A DNA stretch of 64,000 nucleotides, taken from Stemphylium vesicarium (taxonomy: Eukaryota > Ascomycota > Dothideomycetes > Pleosporales > Pleosporaceae). The position numbers were made by a program, and so were the translations under genes. The stretch is taken from contig QXCR01000051.1 of NCBI GenBank assembly GCA_004380135.1, positions 119,541 to 183,540 on the forward strand. Reading direction: 5' to 3'. The notes beneath the pieces are model-generated. The model made no database searches and had not been told where the DNA came from. It was given only the letters and a program-made list of their open reading frames with translations. Positions 1 to 10,994 of the stretch are shown one piece after another; within the stretch, counting starts at the first letter, position 1; every line of letters starts with the position of its first letter.

Positions 1-306
1 TGGCTGCAGTGCATTGGACAGAATGGAATCGTGTTGCGCTTCTGCATCTGCCCAGGCGTGGTCGGGCCTGACTGACTGACTGACCGGCCGTGGTGTCTGT
101 GGATCGATTTCCGGGCTATCGCCAGGCAACTGCAAATCCAACCTCCGGCTCCGAACCATGCTTATCACCACGGACAACACCACCAAGCGCCGCCGTTTGG
201 CTTTCGATATGATTCTGTTAACATAAAAGTTACTATGAGCATATAATTGCCTGCCAATTGCTTGCATACATCCCCGCATCCATCCGCAGTGCTCTCGTAA
301 CCGAAA
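1..306. other. Left-edge intergenic sequence upstream of the OPA3-like gene
   Basis: No coding frame is supported here. It probably holds the promoter and 5' leader of the OPA3-like gene that starts at 307. A short GACT microsatellite lies near position 70. Confidence 0.5.
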
Positions 307-1115
307 ATGTCCCTCACTCTCAAAGTCACGTCTCTGTTCGTCAGAACTCTTGCTAAGCCTGTAGCAGTATGTCAATGCGCGCTGTACTCTTTCACATCCC
401 AACTGACTCCAGACAGAATGCCATAAAACGTAATGCCCACGAACATGACCGCTTTCGCCGAGTTTGCGTCAAGTTTGCCCAAGGACTGCATCGCGTCGAC
501 ATGCGTATGCGTCTTGGCCTCCTACAGGACCCCGCTGTCATAGACCGGCAAATAAAGAAGGAGGTTGCCTTGGCAGAGGCTAGACGAAAAGAAGCGGCGG
601 CTCCCACAGTGCTGACCGAGGAAGAGATGAAGGCGGAAGAAGCGCTCACGGAGAAGGAGCGGGAGGCTATCCGGAAGAAGGCAGAAGAAAGGACCAGACC
701 GCGCATCAGACCTCTTTCCGAGCAAAAGGCCATAGAGATGGGCGCAAACTTCGCCGCAGAAACCTTCATCTTCGCTGTCGGCATTGCTGTGATTCTTGTG
801 GAACAGTGGAGGCAGCGAAGGAAGGCTCGAAATGCCAGAGATGATATCCGGGAAGACCTAGAGGAGGTGCAGGCCGAACTCAAAGCTGTCAAGGCAGAGT
901 TTGAGGAATTCAAAGCTAAGCATCCTGAGCCTGCGTCCTCCAAGCTGCTTGGCTTCTGGAGGGGGAAGAGTGAAGAGAAGAAGTCGGAAGAGAAGAAGAA
1001 TGCAAAGCCGGAATCAACAAACACGAGCCCCATCGTGGATCAAACGGATGTAGTCACGACTGCGACTCCCGAACAACGATTGGCAGACAAGACTGATGGA
1101 GTAAAAGAATCATGA
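307..1115 (+). CDS. OPA3-like mitochondrial protein
   Basis: Two exons, 307-366 and 417-1115, join in phase 0 across a 50-nt intron and give about 252 residues. The spliced N-terminus reads through LAKPVA then NAIKRNAHEHDRFRRVCVKF, the family signature of the optic atrophy 3 (OPA3) group. Without the first exon the protein would lack its hydrophobic, basic N-terminus. A hydrophobic segment (FAAETFIFAVGIAVILVEQW) sits near the middle and is followed by a charged coiled coil (DDIREDLEEVQAELKAVKAE) and a Lys/Glu-rich tail. OPA3 proteins are small mitochondrial membrane-associated proteins linked to mitochondrial shape and lipid metabolism, and their biochemical activity is not settled. The gene assignment is firm; the symbol is left blank because fungal naming varies. 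Confidence 0.9.
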
Positions 1116-1868
1116 GGACACACGAAAGACTTGGTGTTTCCATCCGAGCCGCCCTCCATCACCCGAAAATGCTCTCGTAGGGCTGTAACGCTGCAGATCG
1201 TCACACGTACCGGCCTAGCTTCAAAAAACCCCCATTTCCATACTCTCCTCTCATGATACCCTTAAGGTTACAGACGGTTGCGGTTCCTGGACGGGTTCCG
1301 CGGATTTGACTATATCATGTATATACACACAAAGTTACAGTTGTTCCTGCAACCAACAGGCTGTACGCAGATCATACGGCAGTTAAGCTTATCAGTTTCT
1401 CAATGTCTCTACAACTGCACTTGACGCGAATGGGTCACAGTAGTTCTTACTGGCCAATCCAATCGGCGCATATCACTTCTAAAAAAAAAGCTATACGTGT
1501 AGTCACGATTAGCTATGGAAAATCGTCAGTCGGTCGCTCCTTCCGTGTTCTCATTGTCATACGCTCCTTCCGCGCACCCAAGAAGGCTAAAATACAACGC
1601 TTGTTCGATCTGAGAATAAAATAGACATTGCAAGGCGGAACAATTGACAAGCTCCCAACTTGACTTTAGCAACCACAGCCCAACTTGCGCCCATAATTTG
1701 TCTTGCCGCGGCGCCCCGGACTACCCTGCGTCCTCTCATCTCCCGCGAATGTGAGTATTGCCCATCTTACCAAGCAGACCGGCCTTGACAACTATATCAG
1801 TATCGTAACTCCGTCACTGCAGCTTCACCATACTCGCAATCGTCTACAAATTCCATACAAGCCTGAGA
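1116..1868. other. Intergenic sequence, 753 nt
   Basis: Holds the 3' flank of the OPA3-like gene and the leader of the next gene. Short ORFs at 1403 and 1703 look like chance frames. A possible 5'-UTR intron begins near 1748 (GTGAGT) but has no independent support. Confidence 0.4.
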
Positions 1869-2399
1869 ATGGCTGCAGCATTCTACACACACGCACTGCC
1901 TTCGGTGGAAAGGAGACAGAGTCACTTATCGAGCTCCCCAGCTTCGAATGTCAACCCCCAGCCTGGAAATGCCATCGCTCTTGCCCAAGTCGACGGCGGA
2001 GCTGACCACCATTTCCGGCCACAACACATTGCTACGAGGGACTCTCACGCCCAGCACAGTGCACAGCATTACATTCATCAACAGCCCCACGTTCAAGCGC
2101 CTCACCAGACCCGCAATACCCCATCCATGCCACCGCCGCCTCTGCGCCAGCAAGCTCAGGTTACTGGGAACGCTGTTCGCGACTTGCTTCCCTACTGTAC
2201 CACCGAAACTCCGCTTGACGAAGCCCAAGTCATTGCTCTGAGCGATGTCGTAGGTAGTCTGAGGGAGCTTGTCTTATTAGCGCTTGCCGCTGCGTCCGGC
2301 GACGTGAGCAGCGTAGACAAGTTGGAAGGCGCGCTGGGCGAACGCGCTGCTGCGAACATCTTCGAGTTTTTCGTCGACGAATGGGAGATTGAAGGATGA
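1869..2399 (+). CDS. Conserved-looking hypothetical protein, Gln/His-rich N-terminus
   Basis: A single open frame of 176 residues starting at the ATG in AGAATGGCTGCAGC. The first 100 residues are low complexity (Ser, Gln, His and Pro rich) and probably disordered. The last 75 residues look folded: VRDLLPYCTTETPLDEAQVI leads into predicted helices rich in Leu and Ala and ends in an acidic FFVDEWEIEG tail. I do not recognise the family. The contrast between a disordered N-terminus and a compact helical C-terminus suggests a protein-interaction role, but that is inference. It lies tail-to-tail with the DUF3712 gene, 144 nt away. Confidence 0.6.
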   Translation: MAAAFYTHALPSVERRQSHLSSSPASNVNPQPGNAIALAQVDGGADHHFRPQHIATRDSHAQHSAQHYIHQQPHVQAPHQTRNTPSMPPPPLRQQAQVTGNAVRDLLPYCTTETPLDEAQVIALSDVVGSLRELVLLALAAASGDVSSVDKLEGALGERAAANIFEFFVDEWEIEG

Positions 2400-2543
2400 G
2401 ACGGGCGGAGATAACATTACACGCACAAGTGACGACTGTGATTTTCGCATCATGATAATTTATCATACAAACACTTCATTACAGCTTAAACATCAAAACT
2501 CTCCAAGCACTACCAACTAGTTCCATCGCATCCTTCCTCTCGT

Positions 2544-3713
2544 TTAGCCTGAGCCAAAGCTAGTAATGTTGATACCAATACCAGCAAGTGCCGGACCAAC
2601 ATCCAGGTCCAAGTTGATCGTGTTACTCTTAATCGCGTCCTCGTAGTAGGTCAAGTGCTCTCCATCCTTGATACTCGAGTTACCCACAATCTCCAGCGGC
2701 AGCACAGCATCGGTATACTTGCTCTGGATCAGACCCAAAATAGCGAGCTGGTCGACGCGGCTCTGCAGCGGGAACTGGTTGTCACCGGGCTTGAGGATGA
2801 GATTGGGAATAAGGGCGTAGCCAATTCCAGTGCCGTCGACGGCGAGGTTCATGGTGACGTTTCCGAGATCGAGAGTCATGACCGAGGGGTTGGGAACGCT
2901 GACGTTGGCGATTAGGTTGGAGTTGTCGTCGAGGATTGTATCGCCCGAAAGGATCTTGACGTCGGTGATGTTGAGGCCGGAGAGCTTGTTGAGACCTGGA
3001 GTGTGTTTAGTATCGTGTAATGGGCTTTGATTAACAGCATCAGTACGCACCCTTCATCTTGACTACTTTGTTGTAGTTGACATCCATGGTGGGAAGCCCG
3101 GAGAGGTGGATGTTCGGCTTGCCATCAAGATGAACATCAAACTCCACGCTGGCCAGGACCATCTTGGTGTATTCTGAGAAGGCCTCTTTGGATGCGAACT
3201 CGACATCTTGCTCAACGCTGACGGGTGTCTCTGACTCGGATTTGACCTCGGGAATGTTGATGTACAAGAAAGGTTCCTGTCCTTCAAGTGACAGAGCAGC
3301 GCGGAAGGCATCAATCGTAGGGTGATAGCTGCTATCACTCTTGATAACCGTGTCGAGCTTTAGATGGATTCCGTCGGGGTGCGGGTCCGTGACTTCCTGA
3401 GAGGTGACTTCAATTGTAGAAGAGTTAATCTCGCTCTGTGCTTTCTTCGGTATAGCAACGTAGATGATTGGCAAGACGATGACCAATATGATAACCGCAA
3501 ATACCAGACAGTCTGTCATATGTCAGCGACACGCATGTGCATTTCCTCGGGAGTTGACATACCACACCACCAGAACTTCCTGCAATGGTTCTTCATGCGC
3601 CCCTTCGCGCCCGGCTTCTCCCCTGGCGGGTACAACTTGCTCATCACACCACCCTTCTTCTGGGGAGCAGTGTACACATCATCTGCACGTGTCGATGCTC
3701 CCTTATCGTCCAT
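2544..3713 (-). CDS. DUF3712/LEA-like single-pass membrane protein (Tag1-like)
   Basis: Three exons on the minus strand (3713-3563, 3512-3051, 2995-2544) give about 354 residues. Both introns (49 and 55 nt) have GT/AG ends and preserve frame. A basic cytosolic head (KLYPPGEKPGAKGRMKNHCR) precedes one membrane span at about residues 53-71 (LVFAVIILVIVLPIIYVAIP). The rest is an extracytosolic beta-rich region with the repeated pattern seen in fungal DUF3712 proteins, for example NLIANVSVPNPSVMTLDLGN and GNSSIKDG. Yeast Tag1 of this family sits in the vacuolar membrane and takes part in ending autophagy; applying that role here is inference. N-glycosylation sequons occur in the C-terminal part. 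Confidence 0.8.
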
Positions 3714-5243
3714 CTTGATAGGCTTCGTATTACTTGCAGATTTCCTTGCAGTGACAACTCGATAGCCGTGGGTTCTCGTGTCCACGCGATACGCGAAAGA
3801 CGCACGAACTCCTAGGTGGGCCGACGAGCGAAGACTCACACTTATTAAATATAACAATGAAGCAACGATGAAAACGATCCAATCGTCAATGAAAGGGCCG
3901 TAGAATGCGGGGAAAGCAGATCTTGAGGACGTCAAAGCCTGGAAAGAGTTCTGAAAGACTTGCACATGCGCAACATTGACCGAGACCCCTCTCCTGCCAA
4001 TTCACAATTGGCGATACACCGAAAATAAGACTCGGCGGACCAGCGTCAAAAAGGGTGCGATCAGTGACAGGCCACCTAGTGATTTTCATGGAGACAACGG
4101 GTTGCCCGAGAGTAGCCTCATGTGGTGAGACTCCGAAGTGCTTGCCACCTATCCGGATACAATACGAAGCCGAGGCAAGACTGGTTCGTCAGACGGGAGG
4201 ATCGACTGGCACATGCTTCATGTTCTTTTTCGGACTGTAAACGAAACCTGCGTCGTATGGCGCCGGAAAGCCGTGAGTGGTCGCACCAAGCGCAGCCCAA
4301 GATCTTTCGGCCATTTTCAGCTTTGTGTATTGGCTGTGCCATCAGTCTCACGAGGCGCGAGACTCGGGCGAAATGGCACGCGAACAAAAGAGCGAGCCCT
4401 GGGTGGATCGGATGGCGAGGGAGCGATACTTACCCCAGACCAATATTGCGGGCCGTTTCTTCTTGAAGTTAGTGGTGGGGAAGCACCCCTGTGGCGGCGA
4501 CCAATGTAAGCGATTGCTTGTCGGTGGTCAGTCTGGATTTGGACTCAGCGCCTCTTTCTTGCAGACGAGGGAACATCCCAACGAAGCAGGTAAATTGCTA
4601 TTATCAACAGAAAGTTTCTCAGTAAAAGGATCGGCATCCCCGCTCCTTCACATGAAGGGTCTACATCCGTAATGAAGGACCCTGTGCCGAGAGGCTCTGG
4701 AACCCCAGAGCTGGGAAGATGATGCCGTGCAACAAGCAAGTTTTGACGAGTAGTAAAGGTCAATGGCACTGTTGCATGCTGATTCGTTCATAGTGAGGGT
4801 AGGATCCCTCCCTGTCGCGATCTCCGAGAAATTGCGCAACTGCGGCGTATGTCGTGTGCGCATCGTCGGTACGAGAGGCTCTGAGCCTGCCCAAGGAGTA
4901 CTGTCGCACAGGTGGCGCACACTGTCGTTCCTACGAGTTGGAGTCCCAAAGCTTTCTCACCGGCGGCTATATGTGAAAGTGGGGCCCTGAGTTATACAAC
5001 TTGGGATGCCTGGTGTGCATCCGCGAGACAGGTCTTGACTTGCGTGTCAGATGTTGGGGGGAAACTGCTAACAGTGACAAGTTCAAGTGAAAGAGATGTA
5101 GTTGAAAGTAAGGTCCGGGGGATCTCCCGCCCTGGCATGTGCCAAGTGGCGCTACGGTGGGGTAACTGCAGTCGTGATTTTGGAGTTTACTATTCGCGCC
5201 TCCTCGACAATTTCGCCAACACGTCGCATTCTACCACGGCAAC
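3714..5243. promoter_or_regulatory. Divergent intergenic region between the DUF3712 and G-patch genes
   Basis: 1.5 kb lies between two divergent starts. Several frames of 60-130 codons exist on both strands, but none has domain signatures or spliceable neighbours. It presumably carries both promoters. I saw no clear motif or repeat. Confidence 0.4.
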
Positions 5244-6218
5244 ATGTCGCAATCAGACGAGGAAGATGATTACATGAACATGGTGTTCGAGGATGCGCCA
5301 AAAGGTCCAAAGTATGAAACTTCCCTGCAGCGCGCTGCGCGCAAACGCAAAGAGGTACGTCATCCTGCGCCTGCAAAGTATGTCGAGCTGATCAATTGAC
5401 AGGGCGAAGCCAGAGCAAGACAGAAGACAAAGGCCGAACGCGAAGAAGAAGCAGAAGCTGCCCGTGAAGCTGCCCTTGCCACGGCCCTCCCGGAGACGAA
5501 CAAGGGATTCAAGATGATGGCCAAGTTTGGTTTCAAGCAAGGCGATTCCTTGGGGAAATCTGAAGATGCGCGCAAGGAGCCTATACGAGTTAACCCCAAA
5601 GACGATCGAGGTGGCATTGGCCTTGAGTCGGAAAAGAAGCGCAAGTTCAGAGAGCAATTCGAAGAGGCAGATCGACTGGCAAAGCGTGCCAAGGAAGAAG
5701 AGGGAGACTATCTTGAAGTGATGCGACAAGAGCAGAAAGAAAAGAAGGCTGAGAGAGATCTGGATAATGCGCAGAGGACAGCTGAGAAGTTGGCCGACAA
5801 GGAGGCCGAGGCGGAAGGCGCTACCGAACAGCTTGAGAAGCCGTTGAAGGATATAAACGTGCTTTGGCGTGCTCGCGCGCGACGGAGAGCCGAAGCAAAG
5901 CGCGATAAACAGCAGCGACGCGAACTGAACGATAGTCTTGCGTCACGACTACCCACGCTAGCACCGGAAGATGAAGACGACGATTCCAAAGTAGCCCAAG
6001 GCCGGGACCTCGCACCCTTCTATACCACACTTGAACATGAGCATGAGGACGAGGACCCGGAACTTGCAGAATTCGAGGCTTTGCCTGTGACAGAACGTCT
6101 ACAGAAGCTGCTTGTTTTCCTTCGCGACAAGTACCGATACTGCCTCTATTGCGGATATGAGTACCCCGATCCTGAGATGGAAGGCTGTCCTGGAGTGACT
6201 GAGGAAGACCACGACTGA
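5244..6218 (+). CDS. G-patch domain protein, GPATCH11-like
   Basis: Exons 5244-5354 and 5403-6218 join in phase 0 and give 308 residues. The N-terminus is acidic (MSQSDEEDDYMNMVFEDAP). The G-patch core follows at about residues 70-110 (NKGFKMMAKFGFKQGDSLGK, then GGIGLE). A long charged helical region comes next. The C-terminus has the DUF4187-type end with a CLYCGYEYPDPEMEGCPGV zinc-ligand-like motif, which is diagnostic of GPATCH11/CCDC75. G-patch proteins bind and activate DEAH-box RNA helicases, so a nuclear RNA-processing role is likely. No frame damage was seen. Confidence 0.92.
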
Positions 6219-6898
6219 GTGCAGTAGTAACCCTTTCTACGTGCCTACATAATCTCAAGCTTACAAGGTATGGGGATAGTTTGCATCCAACCAGCTCCCG
6301 GGTAACGGCGACGATGCATCGCGACAGTAGGTTACAAGGCTCTGATCGTCATCTAAAGCAAGAAAAAATCTCAGTGGACTAAGCTTCTACGTTGGCTTCT
6401 GCGCGCATCGCCATTCGACGACACCTCTGCGGTCTCTTTGACGATGTTGTCTGCGCCATGTAGGTGGCATGAGGACTGCGTACAACGGATTCTTCAAAGA
6501 CGTTGATCACCCTAATCCAGCTACTGTACGAAACGCGTGTGTTAGTCTGAATCGGCGCAGTATCGAGGCCCTACTGCTATTAGTTGCAGGCCTTACGATG
6601 CACATAATGCGTTCTATAGAAATCCATGAGAACAAATGGTAGCGTCAGATACATTCATTTTCCAGTTTTAAAACCGCAGGCGAAATTCAAAGGCGTAGCA
6701 ACCCGTCACATACTAATTGCGCTCAATTATTTTTGTTCTTGGAGCGATGCATATCGAGCGAGCTTTGACCATTCACCTAGTCCCGTGCTCGCGCGCTCAC
6801 GCGCTTCGCGATTGTCGCGCCTTCCCAACTTAGCCCCTAGCCATCTCGTCAACAACATTGAAAAGTCAGGATCCCTTTGTGAACACAACCAAACAAAC
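6219..6898. promoter_or_regulatory. Intergenic region upstream of ORC3
   Basis: 680 nt with no supported gene. It contains the 3' flank of the G-patch gene and the ORC3 promoter. Confidence 0.4.
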
Positions 6899-9040
6899 AT
6901 GGAGCACCAAAGATGCTACATATATGAGCCCCCTCAGCAGGAAGAGCGAGCGCCCAAACGTCAGCGGACGGGCAAATTCGATCCGCAAGTGCAGCTGCCA
7001 GAACGGCTGACAACGTACCGAGATCTATGGGCGCGACAAGAAGAGCGCATCCAAGTGAGACGCGTCCCAACGTATTTCCATCAGAAGAATTAACAAAGTC
7101 CTTAGAGTACTCTTGAGGGTGCAGATAGCGCTACTCAGGACAAGATTGTCAATTTCATTTCTACGTCAAATGCATCTCCAGGCAAACCCAAGTTTGCTAT
7201 ACCAACAGCGCTCATTGTTGCCGGGCCTAGTATTGCATCTCATGGACCCTTCTTCGAGCGTCTGGGAAAAAGAGTCAGAGATGAGGACAGCGCATACGTC
7301 GTACTAACGTCAGGCGAAAGCCCAAATCTGAAGACGCTGCTGAAGAATCTCATCAAAAAGGTCACCTCCCGCATCGAAGACGACGACGATGATGATGTAG
7401 ACCGGCCGGCATCATCAAGATATGGCCCAAAGCTTCTCAATTACGATCTTGGTCACGTCCAAGAATGGCACAAGAGGACCCGCGCTTCTAACATTGTAAT
7501 CGCCTTTCAAGATAGCGAGGCCTTTGATGTTGGGTTACTTATCGACGTAGTGGACCTCTTCTAGTGAGTTTCAATGGTCGATGTCGAAATCCCACGCTGA
7601 CTTTTCTAGCTCATGGCTTGACCGCCTTCCGTTTGTGCTTCTCTTTGGCATTGCGACTTCTGCTGAAAACTTTGAAGAACGCCTATCTGGCAATTCCCTA
7701 CGCTATCTGGAGGGGCAAAAGTTCGATGTCACGCAGTCGGACGAGATCATTGAGAATCTCTTTCGCGCAACTGTTGCTAGTACAGATGTTGGGTTGCACA
7801 TTGGACCCAATCTCTGTCGCCGCATGCTTGATCGACAAAAAGACCACGTGCAGAATACGCAAGACTTTTGCGATGGGCTGAAATATGCTTACATGTCGCA
7901 TTTCTATGCTAGTGTGCCTAGCATCTTCCTCAAACCAGGCGTTGCTTTTGACGATTTGACAGTGGATGCTTTCGAGGCTGTGCGTAACCTACCGTCTTTT
8001 AGGCAATGGGTAGAAAACCGCTTGGAGAATGGCGGAGCACAGGACGTGCGGAGAATACTCGAAGACAACGAGCATCTCTTCAATGAGATCATCGAGCACA
8101 TTGAATCTGGCCAACGAACCATGAGCAGAATGAGCCACGCCGCAAAGGTTCTCGCGAGCATCCGAGAGTCGCTCCAACTATCACCTAGCATCCGGCTTTC
8201 TTCTATCTGGGCCCGCGCAGCAGCTGGCGAACTAGCTGGATCGCCTCTTGTTCGCGAAACGATGCTTTCCATCAAGAAGATACCATCCGACAAACTGGTC
8301 CACTTGCTGTCGGCACTGAAAGATGTCGTAGGCGAGTACTTCTCAATGGACATTGTTTCCTCTGAACAAAAGCTCGAAAGCCTGCTCCAAAATGCCGATG
8401 CGCCCCTCCGCACCCAACACGATGTCCGTAATGACAGTCTCCGCACCACTGTCGTCGCGCAAAAGGTGCTCCTAAGCAAACACAAGGCAGCGCTGTCTGA
8501 ACAGGACAGAGCATACTCTGACCTTGTAACCCATTTCCACGATGAGCTAGAGACGTATTTTGCCACGTCATTCATCGACCCGAAGGCGTTGTTCCTCTCG
8601 GAGATGCTGATGTACGACCTGAAATCACCTCATATAGAGGTCTTCCAGCCCAAGCCCCGCTTTGCCGTCGAACGTGCGCTTGCGTCTCCTCATGACTATC
8701 TAGGATGCGAGTGCTGCAGTGGACTGGACGGTAATCCAGCTGCTCTTTCCGCGACCCAGCCTGCGACTGCTATCGTATATCAGATGTATCTCGAATCTGG
8801 CACCTTGATCAACGTAAGCGATCTGTGGTCAGCCTTCAATGCGATCGCAGGAGATGGGGTCGAAGAAAATGAGCCGAATACTATGTAAGTTCCAATATTG
8901 AGTTGTCGAGGAGTAGATACTAATTCGCTTTTAGGGCACTATTCCAGCGAGCGTTGGCAGAGCTCAGATATCTGGGGCTGGTCAAGCCGAGCCGAAAGAA
9001 GACAGACCACATATCGAAGATTATGTGGAAAGGGCTATAA
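6899..9040 (+). CDS. ORC3: Origin recognition complex subunit 3
   Basis: Four exons (6899-7054, 7106-7563, 7610-8884, 8935-9040) keep frame throughout and encode about 664 residues. The AAA+-like N-terminal region includes PTALIVAGPSIASHGPFFER and IVIAFQDSEAFDVGLLIDVV. The central helical ORC3 insert follows (YMSHFYASVPSIFLKPG). The protein ends in a winged-helix region, RALAELRYLGLVKPSRKKTD then HISKIMWKGL, a typical ORC3 terminus. ORC3 is a structural subunit of the nuclear complex that marks replication origins and loads MCM helicase. The last exon is only 106 nt and is needed for the conserved end. The gene is convergent with the next gene, 78 nt apart. Confidence 0.93.
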
Positions 9041-9118
9041 CATCCCTGCAGAATGGTGCTTCGTTATACATATAATACATACTGTACGCCCATGTTTGTG
9101 CCAATTGCATGCTGTGCT

Positions 9119-9850
9119 CTAAGCCTTTGGCTGCGGTGCGGTATCGCAAAGTGTCCCACAGTTCTTACACGTCCTCTTCGCCGTATCGGCCTTGAAAGCA
9201 TTCACAGCGTCCTTGATCTGTGTGCCCAAGTCGGTACAATGAAACGCCGCCTCATGCACCTTGTCCCCGCAGTTCTGACAGTACCACCTCAGGCGATCCA
9301 GACTGCCCTCTGGCCTCTTCTGTTCCAGCACGATGCCCACTGTATCCTTGAACCTCACCGGGTTGTGCGGCGTGTCTGGCGGTAACAGAAACATGTCGCC
9401 CTCATGAATGTGTATGTCTTTGAACTGCTGGCCGGCTGGGAGGGACTGATCGACGACTTTCAGCAGCATTGAGCCTTTGTGTTGATAGAACCATTCTGCG
9501 GTTTCGTTGATATGGTAGTCTGTTCGTTCGTTGGGGCCTCCGACTATCATTACGGTTACCGAGTCGTTGTAGACGCAGTAATTGTTTACCGGTGGTTTGA
9601 GCATGTGGGAGTTCTCTGCTACCCTGAGTGGCGTTGTTAGTAGACGTTCTTGAGCTGGAGCTGGAGTGAATATGTTCCTGGGAGCAATTTTTTACCATTT
9701 TGGTATGTTCAGTGGTGGGCCTAATTGCTTCCGTGGTATTGAATGTGAAAAGTAGCGTTGTGAGCGTGCGGCGCAAGTGCGCGGTACTGGTCGCGTCGCG
9801 GTTTGGATAAGCCTGGCAGCCGGGCGTAATGATCGCATTGTTGTCGCCAT
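9119..9850 (-). CDS. BNA1: 3-hydroxyanthranilate 3,4-dioxygenase with N-terminal extension
   Basis: Minus-strand exons 9850-9696 and 9623-9119 flank a 72-nt intron and give 219 residues. The enzyme opens the ring of 3-hydroxyanthranilate in the kynurenine pathway from tryptophan to NAD. The cupin metal ligands are visible: His89 and Glu95 in YHINETAEWF, and His138 in PPDTPHNPVR. A C-terminal pair of CxxC motifs (WYCQNCGDK and RTCKNCGTLC) forms the rubredoxin-like iron site of the long-form enzymes. The usual family start is near LGPPLNIPKW, but here the frame continues upstream for about 40 residues with no Asp or Glu and eight Arg, ending in RYFSHS. This looks like a mitochondrial presequence. 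Met1 is the first ATG in that frame, and Met5 is an alternative. Confidence 0.88.
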
Positions 9851-10160
9851 GATGTTTTGCGCGTATGGATTCCGATGTACAAGTTTCGGTCCAGGCTGAA
9901 GTGTGCGTCCAGAATGCTTTGAAATGTAAAGTCGTCGATGTAATCGCCTCAGGGTCCGGACGCATGGTGGGGACGCTCAGCTTATCGCCGTCGCCCCCGC
10001 GTGCCGCGGCTCGTGCGTCGATCACTGGTGCGACGCGTGCCAGTATCTCCCAAGCCGCCGAACGTCTTGTGACAGACACATAGCTTTCCCGCAGCCTCGC
10101 TCAAGCAATACTCTCACCAGCGACTACAACGAGCCTTTGCTACTACATCCGCAACTCACG
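9851..10160. promoter_or_regulatory. Divergent promoter between the dioxygenase and copper-transporter genes
   Basis: 310 nt separate two divergent start codons and must contain both core promoters. No specific operator is recognisable by eye. Confidence 0.45.
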
Positions 10161-10994
10161 ATGGATCATTCACACATGGATCACGGCCATATGGACCACG
10201 ACATGCCTGGCATGGGCGGCGACGGGCCAAAGTGCAACATGAATGTACGACACCCATCACGACACCCATCACGACTCCTCTCCCAGATCGATCATGTGCT
10301 GACTTTGCAAAATAGATGCTGTTTACCTGGGATACGACCGACCTCTGCATTGTCTTTCCTTCGTGGCACATCTCGGGCACTGGATCACTCATCTTCTCGC
10401 TGCTGGCAGTCGTTCTGCTTACGGCCGGGTACGAGGCCGTGAGGGAGATCTCAAGGAGGTACGAGGGATATGCGAAGGGCGTTATGGAGGGACCAAGAGG
10501 TGAGTCTTCATCTCATACATTGCTGGACGAAAGGGAAAGACATAGAAAGGCCATGGAAGACTCGCACTTTCAGCTGGCCAGGATATCACACGTCGCTTTA
10601 CGGCAGGAGTGACGCAAGCGTGGAAGTCGGGGACTAGGGAGGTCTCTTTTCTTCACTTCTTCACCATGAGGACACTCGCTGAGTACTTGCGCGCGAAGAC
10701 GAAGCAGACGAATCGAGCTCATTACTTGGCCCAGGGAGAAACGGAAGTGTTAGTCGCAGCACCGAACAGCAGATGAAGATTATTAAGGCGATTCTCTATG
10801 CGGTGCAGGTTTTCTACTCGTTCTTTATCATGTAAGTGCATCAGCCTGGTGATGATGTGGGGAGGGCTAACGGCTGTAGGTTGCTCTTCATGACGTACAA
10901 CGGCTGGATCATGCTTGCTGTTGCGGTGGGCGCATTCGTCGGGTACTTGATGTTCAGCCAATCCTCTTCGACGAAGTCAGTTGCATGCCATTGA
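10161..10994 (+). CDS. Ctr-family copper transporter
   Basis: The best model has four exons (10161-10244, 10316-10499, 10735-10831, 10880-10994), about 159 residues. A His/Met-rich amino end (MDHSHMDHGHMDHDMPGM) is the extracellular copper-binding head. TM1 follows WDTTDLCIVFPSWHI. TM2 and TM3 (ILYAVQVFYSFFIMLLFMTY then GAFVGYLMF) carry the MxxxM and GxxxG motifs that line and pack the trimeric pore. The protein imports Cu(I) across the plasma or vacuolar membrane. Intron 2, in the cytosolic loop, is unusually long at 235 nt, so the loop is the least certain part. A two-unit 12-nt tandem repeat fills part of intron 1 (10249-10272). Confidence 0.85.

Noticed and set aside
392..1033. 213-codon minus-strand frame
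   Set aside because: Exactly antisense to the OPA3-like CDS; Ser/Arg-rich shadow caused by codon bias, with no domain.
7904..8575. 223-codon minus-strand frame
   Set aside because: Antisense shadow of ORC3 exon 3; no feature and poor composition.
10500..10612. Continuation of copper-transporter exon 2 to a stop
   Set aside because: Would end the protein before TM2 and TM3, which are clearly encoded downstream; treated as intron.
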